This document shows positions 16,824-25,301 of a stretch of DNA of 64,000 nucleotides, in pieces. The DNA comes from Acidimicrobiaceae bacterium (lineage in GTDB: Bacteria; Actinomycetota; Acidimicrobiia; Acidimicrobiales; RAAP-2), in the NCBI GenBank assembly GCA_003161575.1, contig PMOE01000025.1, positions 1-64,000 of the forward strand. The letters are read 5' to 3'. The position numbers and the translations under genes were made by a program. Under the pieces are notes generated by a model that was not told the DNA's origin, made no database searches, and was given only the letters and a program-made list of their open reading frames with translations. Every line of letters starts with the position of its first letter. The first letter of the stretch is position 1.

Positions 16824-18179
16824 ATGGCTCAGAAAACCCGCGCTGTAGCGGGCCCGAAGGGTGGCAATAGTCCAGCCCGATCGAGTGGAGGGAAGGAAGG
16901 CGGGGCACCGCGACGGGCCCGCCAGTGGCTGTTCTTATCGCCACCGCCCGGAGCGCTCACCATGTCGGGGTGGGCCCTCCTGCCACTGCGCGCCTTTCTC
17001 GGTTTCACGTTCTGCTTCGCCGGCCTGCAGAAGCTGGCCAACCCGAACTTCTTCAATGCCAACAGCCCGGCGGGGATCCAGGCACAGCTGATCGCCGCGA
17101 CACGGCTGAGCCCACTGCACCCGTTGCTCGGGCATCTCCTGCATTTCTCCACGCTCATTGGTGTACTCATCGCCCTCGGCGAGTTGGCCATTGGGCTCGG
17201 CACCCTGCTCGGTCTGTGGGTCCGGATCGCAGCGGTCGCCGGCGCGATCCTCTCGTTCTCGTTGTTCCTCACGGTGAGCTACCACTCGTCGCCGTACTAC
17301 ACCGGGGCCGATATCGTCTTTCTCTTCGCGTGGATCCCCCTCATCCTGGCCGGCTCCGGTGGCGTCCTCTCCTTCGACGCGGTCATCGACTCGTGGACCA
17401 GACGTGAGGCGCGGCTGGGACCACCTGCCGTGGTGCCGGTCAAGTTCGAGCTGATCCAGCAGATCTGCGGCCAGTACGACCGGGGGGCCTGCAAACAGCG
17501 CGCCGGTGCGCTCTGCGACGTCGGCCCGTGCCCGTTTTTGGCCGAACACCACGAGAGCCTGCTGCACCGCAGGCCCGATGACGTCGACCGGCGGGCGCTC
17601 GTGCTCGGCAGTGTGGCCGTCGGTACGGCGGCGGCGGTCGGCCTGTTCGGTGCGGGCGCGGCGGCGTTACTTGGTCGCGCGATTGGGGGTGCCAAGTCAC
17701 CGGGCGGCGGGACAGTGACCCTGGCTCCGAAAAAGCCCGGTGCGGTGACCACCACTGCGCCCTCATCGGCGACGTCGACGACCCAGACCCCCGCCACCAC
17801 CGCGCCGACCGGCGGTGCCCCCACGGCGACCGCGCCCCCCGTGGCAACCACCACAGCGCCCAAGCCGGCGGGGACCGCCATCGGGGCCGCCCGCGATGTG
17901 CCAGTCGGTGGCGCGGCCCAGTTCCAGGACCCGAGCAGCGGGGACCCGGGCGTCGTACTCCAGCCCTCCCGAGGTCAATTCGTGGCTTTCGACGCGATCT
18001 GCCCCCATGCCGGATGCACCGTCGGTTACTCCTCGGCCGCCGACCTGTTGGTGTGCCCCTGCCATGGCTCAGAGTTCAACCCGAGCAACGGTGCGGTCGA
18101 GACGGGACCCGCCCAAAGGGGGCTTTCATCGATCCAGATCGCCCTCGGCTCAGACGGCCAACTCTACGTCGACGGTTGA
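16824..18179 (+). CDS. DoxX-like membrane domain fused to Rieske [2Fe-2S] domain
   Basis: A 451-residue fusion. The N-terminal half is a DoxX/DoxD-like four-helix quinone-linked domain (about 45-200: LRAFLGFTFCFAGLQKL, then GELAIGLGTLLG). A Cys-containing stretch follows (GQYDRGACKQR..CDVGPCPF), then a further membrane helix (about 262-285), a Thr/Pro/Ala linker (300-350) and a Rieske domain. Cluster ligands are C393/H395 and C411/H414, with C398 and C413 as the structural disulfide (CPHAGC...CPCHGS). It probably links a quinol pool to an extracytoplasmic acceptor. ATG at 16824 is used; GTG at 16806 is possible. It follows the ferredoxin by about 110 nt. Confidence 0.85.
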   Translation: MAQKTRAVAGPKGGNSPARSSGGKEGGAPRRARQWLFLSPPPGALTMSGWALLPLRAFLGFTFCFAGLQKLANPNFFNANSPAGIQAQLIAATRLSPLHPLLGHLLHFSTLIGVLIALGELAIGLGTLLGLWVRIAAVAGAILSFSLFLTVSYHSSPYYTGADIVFLFAWIPLILAGSGGVLSFDAVIDSWTRREARLGPPAVVPVKFELIQQICGQYDRGACKQRAGALCDVGPCPFLAEHHESLLHRRPDDVDRRALVLGSVAVGTAAAVGLFGAGAAALLGRAIGGAKSPGGGTVTLAPKKPGAVTTTAPSSATSTTQTPATTAPTGGAPTATAPPVATTTAPKPAGTAIGAARDVPVGGAAQFQDPSSGDPGVVLQPSRGQFVAFDAICPHAGCTVGYSSAADLLVCPCHGSEFNPSNGAVETGPAQRGLSSIQIALGSDGQLYVDG

Positions 18180-18194
18180 CCCGGCAGGGCCGGG
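18180..18194 (+). terminator. weak hairpin between fusion gene and regulator
   Basis: CCCGGC/GCCGGG with an AGG loop begins directly after the stop codon and ends 13 nt before the response-regulator start. It has a short stem and no U-tract, so it may only attenuate. Confidence 0.3.
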
Positions 18195-18207
18195 CTAGAC
18201 CAGTGTT

Positions 18208-18885
18208 ATGCGGATCCTGATCGTCGAGGACGAGGAACACCTCGCCTCGGCTGTCGCCCAGGGCCTGCGGGCCGAAGGCTTCACCGTCGACATCTCGAGC
18301 GACGGCACCGACGGGCTGTGGCGAGCCCGAGAACTCTCCTACGATCTGATCCTCCTCGATCTCCTCTTGCCGGGCAGCAACGGCTTCCAGATCTGCGCCA
18401 CCTTGCGCGCCGAGGAGAACTGGGTCCCCATCCTCATGCTCACGGCCAAAGACGGTGAGTTCGACGAGGCGGAGGCCCTCGACACCGGCGCCGACGACTT
18501 CTTATCGAAGCCGTTCTCCTTCGTCGTGTTGTTGGCCCGGATCCGGGCCCTCCTTCGCCGTGGGCGCCGGGAGCGACCGGCCGTGCTGAGCGCCGGTGAT
18601 CTGACTCTCGACCCCGCAGAGCACCGGTGCCGGCGCGGCGACGTGGCCATCGCACTGACCCCGCGAGAGTTCTCCCTTCTCGAGTGTCTGATGCGCTTCG
18701 CCGGTGAGGCGGTCAGCAAACGGGACCTCTTGATGCACGTCTGGGGGGACGATTTCGAGGGCGATCCCAATATCGTCGAGGTATACGCCGGATATCTCCG
18801 GCGGAAAATCGACCAGGCGTTCGGGCGCGCCGCCCTCGAGACCGTCCGGGGCATCGGCTACCGGATCGACGCCTCCGGGGGCTGA
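18208..18885 (+). CDS. OmpR-family response regulator
   Basis: A 225-residue regulator: receiver domain (1-115) with the acidic pocket E7/D8/E9, phospho-acceptor D51, T79 and K101, then a winged-helix DNA-binding domain (about 130-222: LTPREFSLLECLMRF, VEVYAGYLRRKID, VRGIGYRID). It partners with the histidine kinase that starts 6 nt after its stop. It may control the redox operon upstream or the cytochrome b pair downstream, which is inferred from position only. Confidence 0.93.
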   Translation: MRILIVEDEEHLASAVAQGLRAEGFTVDISSDGTDGLWRARELSYDLILLDLLLPGSNGFQICATLRAEENWVPILMLTAKDGEFDEAEALDTGADDFLSKPFSFVVLLARIRALLRRGRRERPAVLSAGDLTLDPAEHRCRRGDVAIALTPREFSLLECLMRFAGEAVSKRDLLMHVWGDDFEGDPNIVEVYAGYLRRKIDQAFGRAALETVRGIGYRIDASGG

Positions 18886-18891
18886 GGATCG

Positions 18892-20328
18892 ATGGCCCGT
18901 CAGCCACTCGAGCGCCGGTCGATCATCGGATCGGTCCGGGTCCGGATCACGCTGGCCGCACTCGCCGTGGTGGCGGTCACCCTTGCCATCGGCGGTACCG
19001 CGCTCGTCTGGCAACTGCACCACTCGCTCGAGAAGTCGCTGACCTCGACCGCCACCAGCGAGTCGAGCGAGATGGCGGTACTCGTCGCCAACGGATCGAA
19101 CCCCGAGTTCGGCGACGTCCGCCCGGGGCTCGCGGCGCAAGTGGTAAACCCTTCGGGGCGGGTGCTCGCGGCCAGTCCGGATTTGGCTGGCCGGCGAGCG
19201 GTTTCGTCGGTCCGCCCCCCGATTGGATCGCGTACGGTCTCCACCACACCGGGCATCCTGCGCGGCGACGACGACCCCGACCTCCTGGTCGCCACCACCG
19301 TGACATCACCGACGGGGCCGGCAACGATCTACGTGCTGGCCTCGACTGAGCCGGCGGAGGACTCGACGCACGACGTGGCGATCCCGCTGCTCATCGTGTT
19401 GCCGATCCTGGCCATCTTTGCCGGGGTGTTCGCTTGGGTGCTGGCCGGTCGCGCCCTCCAGCCAGTCGAAGCCATCCGGGCCGAAGTGGCCGACATCTCG
19501 GGCGGCGACCTCCACCGACGCGTACCTGAGCCGCCGTTCGATGATGAGGTCAGCCGGCTGGCGCGGACCATGAACGCCATGCTCGCCCGCATTGAGACGA
19601 CGAACGAGGGGCAACGCCAATTCATCTCTGACGCCTCGCACGAGCTGCGCAGTCCCTTGGCCGCGTTGCTCGCCCAGGTGGAGGTCGCCCGCACCCACCC
19701 CGAGAACGCCGACTGGCCGGTGGTCGCCGACCTGGTGATCCAGGACGGCGCCCGCCTGCGGCGTATCGTTGACGACCTGCTCTTGTTGGCCCGGAGCGAC
19801 GAGGGCCACCTCACCGCCGGACACGACCCCGTCGACCTCGACGAGCTGGTTTTAGATGAGGGCGGACGCGCTCGAGCCCGGGGCCGCGTCGCTGTGGATC
19901 TCCGACAGGTTGGTGCCGGGCGGGTCTTGGGTGACCGAGAACAGCTGCGCCGGGTGGTCCGGAACCTGACCGAGAACGCGGAGCGACACGCCACGAGCAC
20001 CGTCCGATTCGGTCTCCGCCGTCAGCGGGAGTGGGTCGAGCTGGTGGTGGCCGACGACGGGCCGGGTATCCCGCCCGACCAGCGGGAGCGGATCTTCGAG
20101 CGGTTCGCCCGCCTCGACGCCTCGCGGGACCGTCCCTCGGGGGGCACCGGGCTGGGTCTGGCCATCGTGGTGGAGGTCGTGGCCGTCCACGGCGGGACGG
20201 TCACCGTGGCCGACAGCGACTCTGGTGCCCGCATTGTCGTTCAGCTGCCGGCCGATGACGGCCGGGTGGGCGGTGATCGGGCCGGCTCTCTCGATCATCG
20301 TGCCAGCGAGAGCGCCGGCGGGATCTAG
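18892..20328 (+). CDS. membrane sensor histidine kinase
   Basis: A 478-residue kinase: helix 1 (about 15-42), a periplasmic sensor of about 115 residues without a recognised fold, helix 2 (163-186), HAMP (187-240), a HisKA domain with phospho-acceptor H250 (ISDASHELRSP) and HATPase_c (NLTENAERHAT, ADDGPGIP, GGTGLGLAIV). It signals to the response regulator just upstream. It converges on the membrane-protein gene at 20415. The external input is unknown; the redox neighbours hint at an electron-transport or envelope signal. Confidence 0.93.
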   Translation: MARQPLERRSIIGSVRVRITLAALAVVAVTLAIGGTALVWQLHHSLEKSLTSTATSESSEMAVLVANGSNPEFGDVRPGLAAQVVNPSGRVLAASPDLAGRRAVSSVRPPIGSRTVSTTPGILRGDDDPDLLVATTVTSPTGPATIYVLASTEPAEDSTHDVAIPLLIVLPILAIFAGVFAWVLAGRALQPVEAIRAEVADISGGDLHRRVPEPPFDDEVSRLARTMNAMLARIETTNEGQRQFISDASHELRSPLAALLAQVEVARTHPENADWPVVADLVIQDGARLRRIVDDLLLLARSDEGHLTAGHDPVDLDELVLDEGGRARARGRVAVDLRQVGAGRVLGDREQLRRVVRNLTENAERHATSTVRFGLRRQREWVELVVADDGPGIPPDQRERIFERFARLDASRDRPSGGTGLGLAIVVEVVAVHGGTVTVADSDSGARIVVQLPADDGRVGGDRAGSLDHRASESAGGI

Positions 20329-20414
20329 CCGATTGCGCGCATGGCTGGATCTGGTCGCTCACAGCCGGAGACGACGGAGTCGGTCATCGTTGCCTGTCCA
20401 GTCGCAGCCAACGC

Positions 20415-21455
20415 TCAGCGATGTCCCGGACCTCCGGGCGGTGCGGCACCAGTCTGGCGATAATGGGACCGCCAGACAAGCCGGTAGACGGGCACCCAGC
20501 GGGGGATGCTGCGCAACCCGGGGATGACCGGGAGCAGCAGCAGCAGCACGGTCAACAACATCATGATGGCCCACACCCACAGGTCGGCACTCGACGACGA
20601 CTTGATCGGCCCCACCTGGTACCAGAGCGTGTAGAGCCACAGCCACGCCTGACCGGGGTAGTTTCCCGTCTCGTTCATCATGCCCCACTGGTCACCGGTC
20701 AGGTGTTGTTGCTCCGCCAGGTTCCCGAGGTACGCGCCGTCAGCGATGAAGAGGAGCGGCTTGGTGTAGTTGGTGTCGTACAGCTGGTTGGACGCCAAGA
20801 GGGCGCCGTCGAGCGCACCGCTGCGCGCCATGGACTCAAGGTCGCTGATGATGACAGCCACCGGTCCGTAGCGACCGGGGGGGAGCCGCAACCGTCCCGC
20901 GGTGAACGTCGCCTTCTGCACTCCGGTCTCATAGGCTGAGGTCCACGCCGCCTGCTGCGACGGTGCTGCCGAGGAGTACCGATTGACGGCGGCCTGGACC
21001 AGCGGCGCGTTCGGGAGGGTCCGCAACGGACCGAGCACAAAGTCCTGGGCCGTGTTGAGCGGAATGTGGACCCCAACCCACTTCTGGGGTGAGAAAAACC
21101 CGATCGACTGTGAACTCCCTTGGGTGTTGTTGTACGGCGGCCCATAGCTGGCCGTGCCGCTCGTGCCATCGAGCTCGGTGATCGCCGTGCCGGCAAAGTC
21201 GACCGGCGCGTGCAGCGACCAGCTCTTGACGGTGACGGGTGCCTCATCGGGGGATGAGAAGATGATGGACAACCCCGTGACCAGGATCACCACGGCGATG
21301 AACGCCACCGTGAACTCCTTGATGAGGTCGTAGGGCTGGTAAGCACCGTGCCATTCGCGCACATCGCGGTCGGGCCGGAACCTGCGCGCCCGGTTGCGCG
21401 AAGGCTGGGGCGGCGTGACAGTGCCCGTGGACTCCGTGCCGGTGGCCATGGTCAC
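20415..21455 (-). CDS. uncharacterised membrane partner of cytochrome b
   Basis: A 346-residue protein: polar N-terminus, one helix (about 51-68), an extracytoplasmic domain of about 200 residues with several YGP/NxT turns, then a C-terminal helix (about 295-315) and a basic tail. No Cys or CxxCH haem site is present, and I recognise no family. The GTG at 21455 overlaps the cytochrome b stop (GTGA), so the two are translated together and likely form one complex. It could replace the C-terminal cytochrome b or subunit IV part. ATG at 21449 is an alternative start. Confidence 0.7.
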   Translation of the reverse strand: MTMATGTESTGTVTPPQPSRNRARRFRPDRDVREWHGAYQPYDLIKEFTVAFIAVVILVTGLSIIFSSPDEAPVTVKSWSLHAPVDFAGTAITELDGTSGTASYGPPYNNTQGSSQSIGFFSPQKWVGVHIPLNTAQDFVLGPLRTLPNAPLVQAAVNRYSSAAPSQQAAWTSAYETGVQKATFTAGRLRLPPGRYGPVAVIISDLESMARSGALDGALLASNQLYDTNYTKPLLFIADGAYLGNLAEQQHLTGDQWGMMNETGNYPGQAWLWLYTLWYQVGPIKSSSSADLWVWAIMMLLTVLLLLLPVIPGLRSIPRWVPVYRLVWRSHYRQTGAAPPGGPGHR

Positions 21456-22414
21456 GACGGTGCTCCCGCTGACTCGACCGATGCGGCGTGAGCAGCGGTA
21501 CTTGCCGGAACGGGCTCGGCCACCGGCTGGCCGGCCGCGGGCCCTGTCTCACCGTCGGTTGCGCCGGCTCCCCCGCCGGGTTCGAGCTCGAACGGTGGGA
21601 CCACGCCCCGGCGCCGGACAAGCAGGAGGTGTAGGACGACGAACGCACCGAGCACCAGGGGCAGGAGCAGGATGTGCCACATGAGCATCTGGCCGAAGTT
21701 CAAGACGTTCCAAAAGGCCCCCCCTCCCGTGGCATTGATGCCGTCCTTGGCCTGCGTGGAAATCCACTCCGAGTCGAAGTTCTGCTGAGAGAGATACCCG
21801 GTGAAGGCCGTGCCCACCGAGATGGCGAATGCCGCCACCCCGGTCATCCAAGTCAGGCGCCGCCGCCCCCGCCAGGCGGCCATGAAGAACTTCCCCCACA
21901 GATGGATGACCATGAAGAACATAAAGGCCTCCACGCTCCACAGGTGGAGCGAGTTGGCGAAGAGGCCGACACTCGACTCGTGCCACCACGACGGGCCGCC
22001 GAGCGCGAGCAGGGCCCCGGACAAGAGCACCACGGCGAGGGCGGCCACGGTAAGAACCCCGAACACGTAGATCCACGAGGCCACGTACGCCGGTTGACGG
22101 TCGGGGAGCAGCCGGTCAGGTGGGAGGGCCTCGACGACCGCGCTCCGCACCTTGGCGCTCCATTGCGCCTCGTCGCCTTCGAGGGTCACCGGTGGTGTGC
22201 CGCGGGCTGGACCGGGACCGGGAGTCGTGCGGGCCGGGCCGCGGTGGATCCGGAACGGGATCAAAAGGGCGGCGACGAACACGACCAGCATCAGGATGAT
22301 CACGATCAGGTTGGCGACCGTGATCTGGATGAAGCCCCAGCTGACGACGTGACTGTTCCCGTTCAGGTTCACGATCGACGCGGTGACGCCCTGATTCCAG
22401 GGTTCGAGTGACAT
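21452..22414 (-). CDS. b6-type cytochrome b (N-terminal domain)
   Basis: A 320-residue protein with an extra N-terminal helix (about 27-54), a polar linker and the four-helix cytochrome b core. Haem ligands are H157/H171 (13 residues between) and H247/H262 (14 between). The 13/14 spacing is that of cytochrome b6 rather than mitochondrial cytochrome b. The C-terminal subunit-IV-like half is missing, as in split b6/IV systems, but the next gene is not an obvious subunit IV. It probably oxidises menaquinol with a Rieske partner; the DoxX-Rieske fusion 3 kb away is the only candidate here. AAGGAGGT (22423-22430 on the complement) fixes the ATG. Confidence 0.85.
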   Translation of the reverse strand: MSLEPWNQGVTASIVNLNGNSHVVSWGFIQITVANLIVIILMLVVFVAALLIPFRIHRGPARTTPGPGPARGTPPVTLEGDEAQWSAKVRSAVVEALPPDRLLPDRQPAYVASWIYVFGVLTVAALAVVLLSGALLALGGPSWWHESSVGLFANSLHLWSVEAFMFFMVIHLWGKFFMAAWRGRRRLTWMTGVAAFAISVGTAFTGYLSQQNFDSEWISTQAKDGINATGGGAFWNVLNFGQMLMWHILLLPLVLGAFVVLHLLLVRRRGVVPPFELEPGGGAGATDGETGPAAGQPVAEPVPASTAAHAASVESAGAPS

Positions 22415-22430
22415 GGGTTCGCACCTCCTT

Positions 22431-23166
22431 TTGCGAGCCTACGAAATCCCGTCGAAGTTCCCCAGGGCCGAAGGTCCCACCTTAATCGCCCAGCTCGGAG
22501 CCGCTTTGTCCGATCTACGCAGCGGGGATAGGTCCCGGGTTCACTCCCCCCCGCTGAGCGTCTGTAGTGACCCCGAGTGAGCTGGATTGACCCAGAGGGC
22601 CCCTCAGCTGCTCCAAAACGCCTCCGCGAACCGCCGGGGATTGCGCGCTACTACAGGTCACAGGGAGGGTCCGGGTAGGCGGACAGGTCATTTCGGGATC
22701 AGAAGTGGGTCACTCCATCCGCTCGGCCATCGGGCTGTGCCCGACCTCCTAGCCGAAGGCCCGACGGGAGTCGAACGGTGGCTGTACCGTTTGCGCGACC
22801 TGCACCGCTTCAGCCACCGGACTGTTCAGGTCCCCACATAATCCGAGGACTGCCCGATTTGTGGCCGACATTTATTGGCGCGGCAACGCGGACTGCGGCG
22901 ACCGAGCCGGACAATGCTCCCAAGTTAGCGGAATTAATCGACGCTCGATATGGTCGGTGCATGCAGGAATTCGGCGAGCAGCGCCCCTTCGGCCACTCGA
23001 TCGTATTGGACAACGTCGGCCGGGCCGGTACGCTTGGCCCGACGTGGCGCCCGGAATATCTCGCGGCGACGGATGGGACGCCGTGTGCATTCCCGCACCA
23101 CCTGCACCACGACGCTGCGACTTGGTCGTTTAATCGCTCCCCAGTTACCGCAGCACCCGATCGCCC
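22431..23166. other. intergenic region with inverted repeats and tRNA-like fragments
   Basis: No gene is supported here. Two dyads stand out: CAGCGGGG/CCCCGCTG (22520-22556), about 100 bp upstream of the cytochrome b start, and CGGTGGCTG/CAGCCACCG (22776-22819). The minus strand of 22695-22731 and 22764-22784 contains tRNA-like D-arm/anticodon and T-arm strings (see findings). The promoter for the cytochrome b pair must be at the left end, and that for the polysaccharide operon at the right. Confidence 0.4.
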
Positions 23167-24198
23167 ATGCACCTGCTAATTGGCATCGTCGCCGGCGTCG
23201 TCTCGGCCATGGCAGCTACCGCGCTCGCCATCCGGGTGCTGCGCCGCCGGGCTGTCCTCGACGTACCGAACCAACGGTCATCCCACGCCGGGCCGACGGT
23301 CCGAGGCGGCGGGATCGGGCTGGCCGCCGGGACTCTGGTAGCTATGGCGATTGCGCACACCGACCCGGTTGGGTCCGGGATTGCCGTGGTCGTCGCAGGC
23401 CTTGGCTTCGGCGCGATCGGCTTCGCCGACGATCTGTCCGGTGCGTTGGCAATCTCGGTGCGCTTGGCACTGCAGTTGTTCGCCGCTGTCGTCGTGGTCG
23501 CCGTTCTCTGGCAGCACACGTCGCACAGCGTGCTCCCGGCAGTCCTCGTCGGCGCCGCGGCGACCCTTTGGGTCGTCTCGTTCGTCAACGCGTTCAACTT
23601 CATGGACGGCATCAACGGGATTTCCTGCGCGGAGACCATCGTGGCCGGGGTGGCGTTCGGGTTGATCGCCCGACATGAACACCAGCTCGAGCTCCAAGCG
23701 GCTGCGCTCGCCCTGGTGGCCGGCTCGATCGGCTTCGCTCCGTTCAATTTCCCCAAGGCGCGGGTGTTCCTCGGTGACGTGGGCAGCTATTTCGCCGGTG
23801 CGTGGCTGGCTGTGCTGGTCCTCATCGGTCTCCGAGGATCAATCCCACCAGAGGCGATGATGGCACCGGTTGCCCTCTACTTGGCGGACACCGGGGTGAC
23901 CCTGGCGAGGCGGGTGTACCGGCACGAGAGGTGGCTCCATTCGCATCGCCAACACACCTACCAGCGCCTGGTGGACCTCGGGTGGAGCCACACGAAAACC
24001 ACCGTCCTCGTGTTCACGCTTGTAACGTTGTGCTCGGTGCTCGGATCGGTGAGCCTCCTCGGGTCGATCGCCGGACGCGTCGCTGCGGACTGCGGGATCG
24101 GCGCCCTGATCGCCGGATACCTGATGTTGCCGCGCCTGATCAAACACCGCCGCGAGATGTTGCCACTCGGCCGCCGAGCCTCCCCGGCTGATCGATGA
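23167..24198 (+). CDS. polyprenyl-phosphate sugar-1-phosphate transferase (WecA/MraY family)
   Basis: A 343-residue protein with about ten membrane helices. Family motifs: DVPNQRSSHAGPTVRGGGI near the N-terminus, FADDLSG (catalytic Asp pair), NAFNFMDGINGI and FLGDVGSYFAG, and a cytoplasmic HSHRQHTYQRLV loop. It loads the first sugar-1-phosphate onto a polyprenyl phosphate to start a polysaccharide repeat unit. The HSHRQH loop is of the WecA/WbpL/TagO branch rather than MraY. It is first in an operon; the next gene overlaps by 4 nt. Confidence 0.9.
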   Translation: MHLLIGIVAGVVSAMAATALAIRVLRRRAVLDVPNQRSSHAGPTVRGGGIGLAAGTLVAMAIAHTDPVGSGIAVVVAGLGFGAIGFADDLSGALAISVRLALQLFAAVVVVAVLWQHTSHSVLPAVLVGAAATLWVVSFVNAFNFMDGINGISCAETIVAGVAFGLIARHEHQLELQAAALALVAGSIGFAPFNFPKARVFLGDVGSYFAGAWLAVLVLIGLRGSIPPEAMMAPVALYLADTGVTLARRVYRHERWLHSHRQHTYQRLVDLGWSHTKTTVLVFTLVTLCSVLGSVSLLGSIAGRVAADCGIGALIAGYLMLPRLIKHRREMLPLGRRASPADR

Positions 24199-25301
24199 TC
24201 GATGCCATCTGCGTGGCCGGAGCGCGGCCAAACCTGATCAAGATCAAGCCCGTCATTGACCAGCTTGAAGCCCTGGGGGCCAAGACGACGTTCGTCCATG
24301 CCGGCCAGCACTACGACGACTCCTTGTCCGGTGTGATCCTCGACGATCTCGGACTCCGCCAACCGGATCTGTCGCTGAGGGTGGGATCGGGGACGCATGC
24401 GGAACAAACAGCTCGGGTCATGGTCGCCTTCGAACCGATCGTGTCCGAATTGCGGCCCGACGTGGTGGTGGTGGTGGGCGACGTGAACTCGACCGTCGGC
24501 TGCGCGCTGGTGGCGGCCAAATCAGGGGCGTTTGTAGCGCACGTCGAGGCCGGCCTGCGCAGCGGCGATTGGGCCATGCCCGAGGAAGTCAACCGCGTGG
24601 TCACCGACCGGGTCAGCGACGACCTGTTCGCCCCTTCGGCGGATGCGGTCGCCAACCTGCAAGCCGAGGGGTGCCGTACCGATCAGATCCACCTGGTGGG
24701 CAACGTCATGGTGGACTCGCTGCTGGCCAACCTCGACCGAGCGATCGGACGCGACACATTGGCCCGTCTGGGTCTGCGGGCCGGGCACTATGCGCTCGTC
24801 ACCCTGCATCGTCCTGCCAACGTCGACGACGTCGGGGTGCTCGCCCGACTGATCGAGGTCCTTGGCTCCCTGGCCGAAGATATCCGCGTGGTGTTCCCCC
24901 TGCACCCGCGCACCCGTACCAAGCTGGAAGGCCTGGCCGTGCCAGCCGCGGTGATGCTGATCGAGCCATGCGGCTATCTCGATTTTGTGGCCCTCGAGCA
25001 CGGCGCGGCGCTGGTCCTCACCGACTCGGGGGGCGTTCAAGAGGAAACCACGGTGCTCGGCGTGCCGTGTCTCACATTGAGAGACAACACCGAGCGTCCG
25101 ATTACGGTCACCGAGGGAACCAACCAGGTGGTCGGCCGGTCACCGGAGCGGATACTGCTGGCCGCTCGCGACGTGCTGGCAAACGGGTGGCCGAAACGGT
25201 CACCGGCGCTGTGGGACGGCAAGGCCAGCGTACGCATCGCCGACATTCTGGTCGGCGTCCCCGAGGGCCGGCTGCGGCCCTCGGACCACCGAGCCCGGTG
25301 A
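24195..25301 (+). CDS. wecB: UDP-N-acetylglucosamine 2-epimerase (non-hydrolysing)
   Basis: A 368-residue epimerase with the GT-B-like fold. Features are GARPNLIKIKP at the start, THAEQTARVM, HVEAGLRSGD, EEVNRVVTD, TLHRPANVD and the C-terminal TDSGGVQEET and RDNTERPITVTEGTN loops. It interconverts UDP-GlcNAc and UDP-ManNAc, supplying an N-acetylhexosamine for the repeat unit. The ATG overlaps the previous stop (ATGA). Length and motifs are complete. Confidence 0.93.
   Translation: MIDAICVAGARPNLIKIKPVIDQLEALGAKTTFVHAGQHYDDSLSGVILDDLGLRQPDLSLRVGSGTHAEQTARVMVAFEPIVSELRPDVVVVVGDVNSTVGCALVAAKSGAFVAHVEAGLRSGDWAMPEEVNRVVTDRVSDDLFAPSADAVANLQAEGCRTDQIHLVGNVMVDSLLANLDRAIGRDTLARLGLRAGHYALVTLHRPANVDDVGVLARLIEVLGSLAEDIRVVFPLHPRTRTKLEGLAVPAAVMLIEPCGYLDFVALEHGAALVLTDSGGVQEETTVLGVPCLTLRDNTERPITVTEGTNQVVGRSPERILLAARDVLANGWPKRSPALWDGKASVRIADILVGVPEGRLRPSDHRAR

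Noticed and set aside
22778-23179. 133-codon plus-strand frame in the gap before the polysaccharide operon
   Set aside because: No ribosome site, no family features, skewed composition and a frame that ends inside the next gene's start region.
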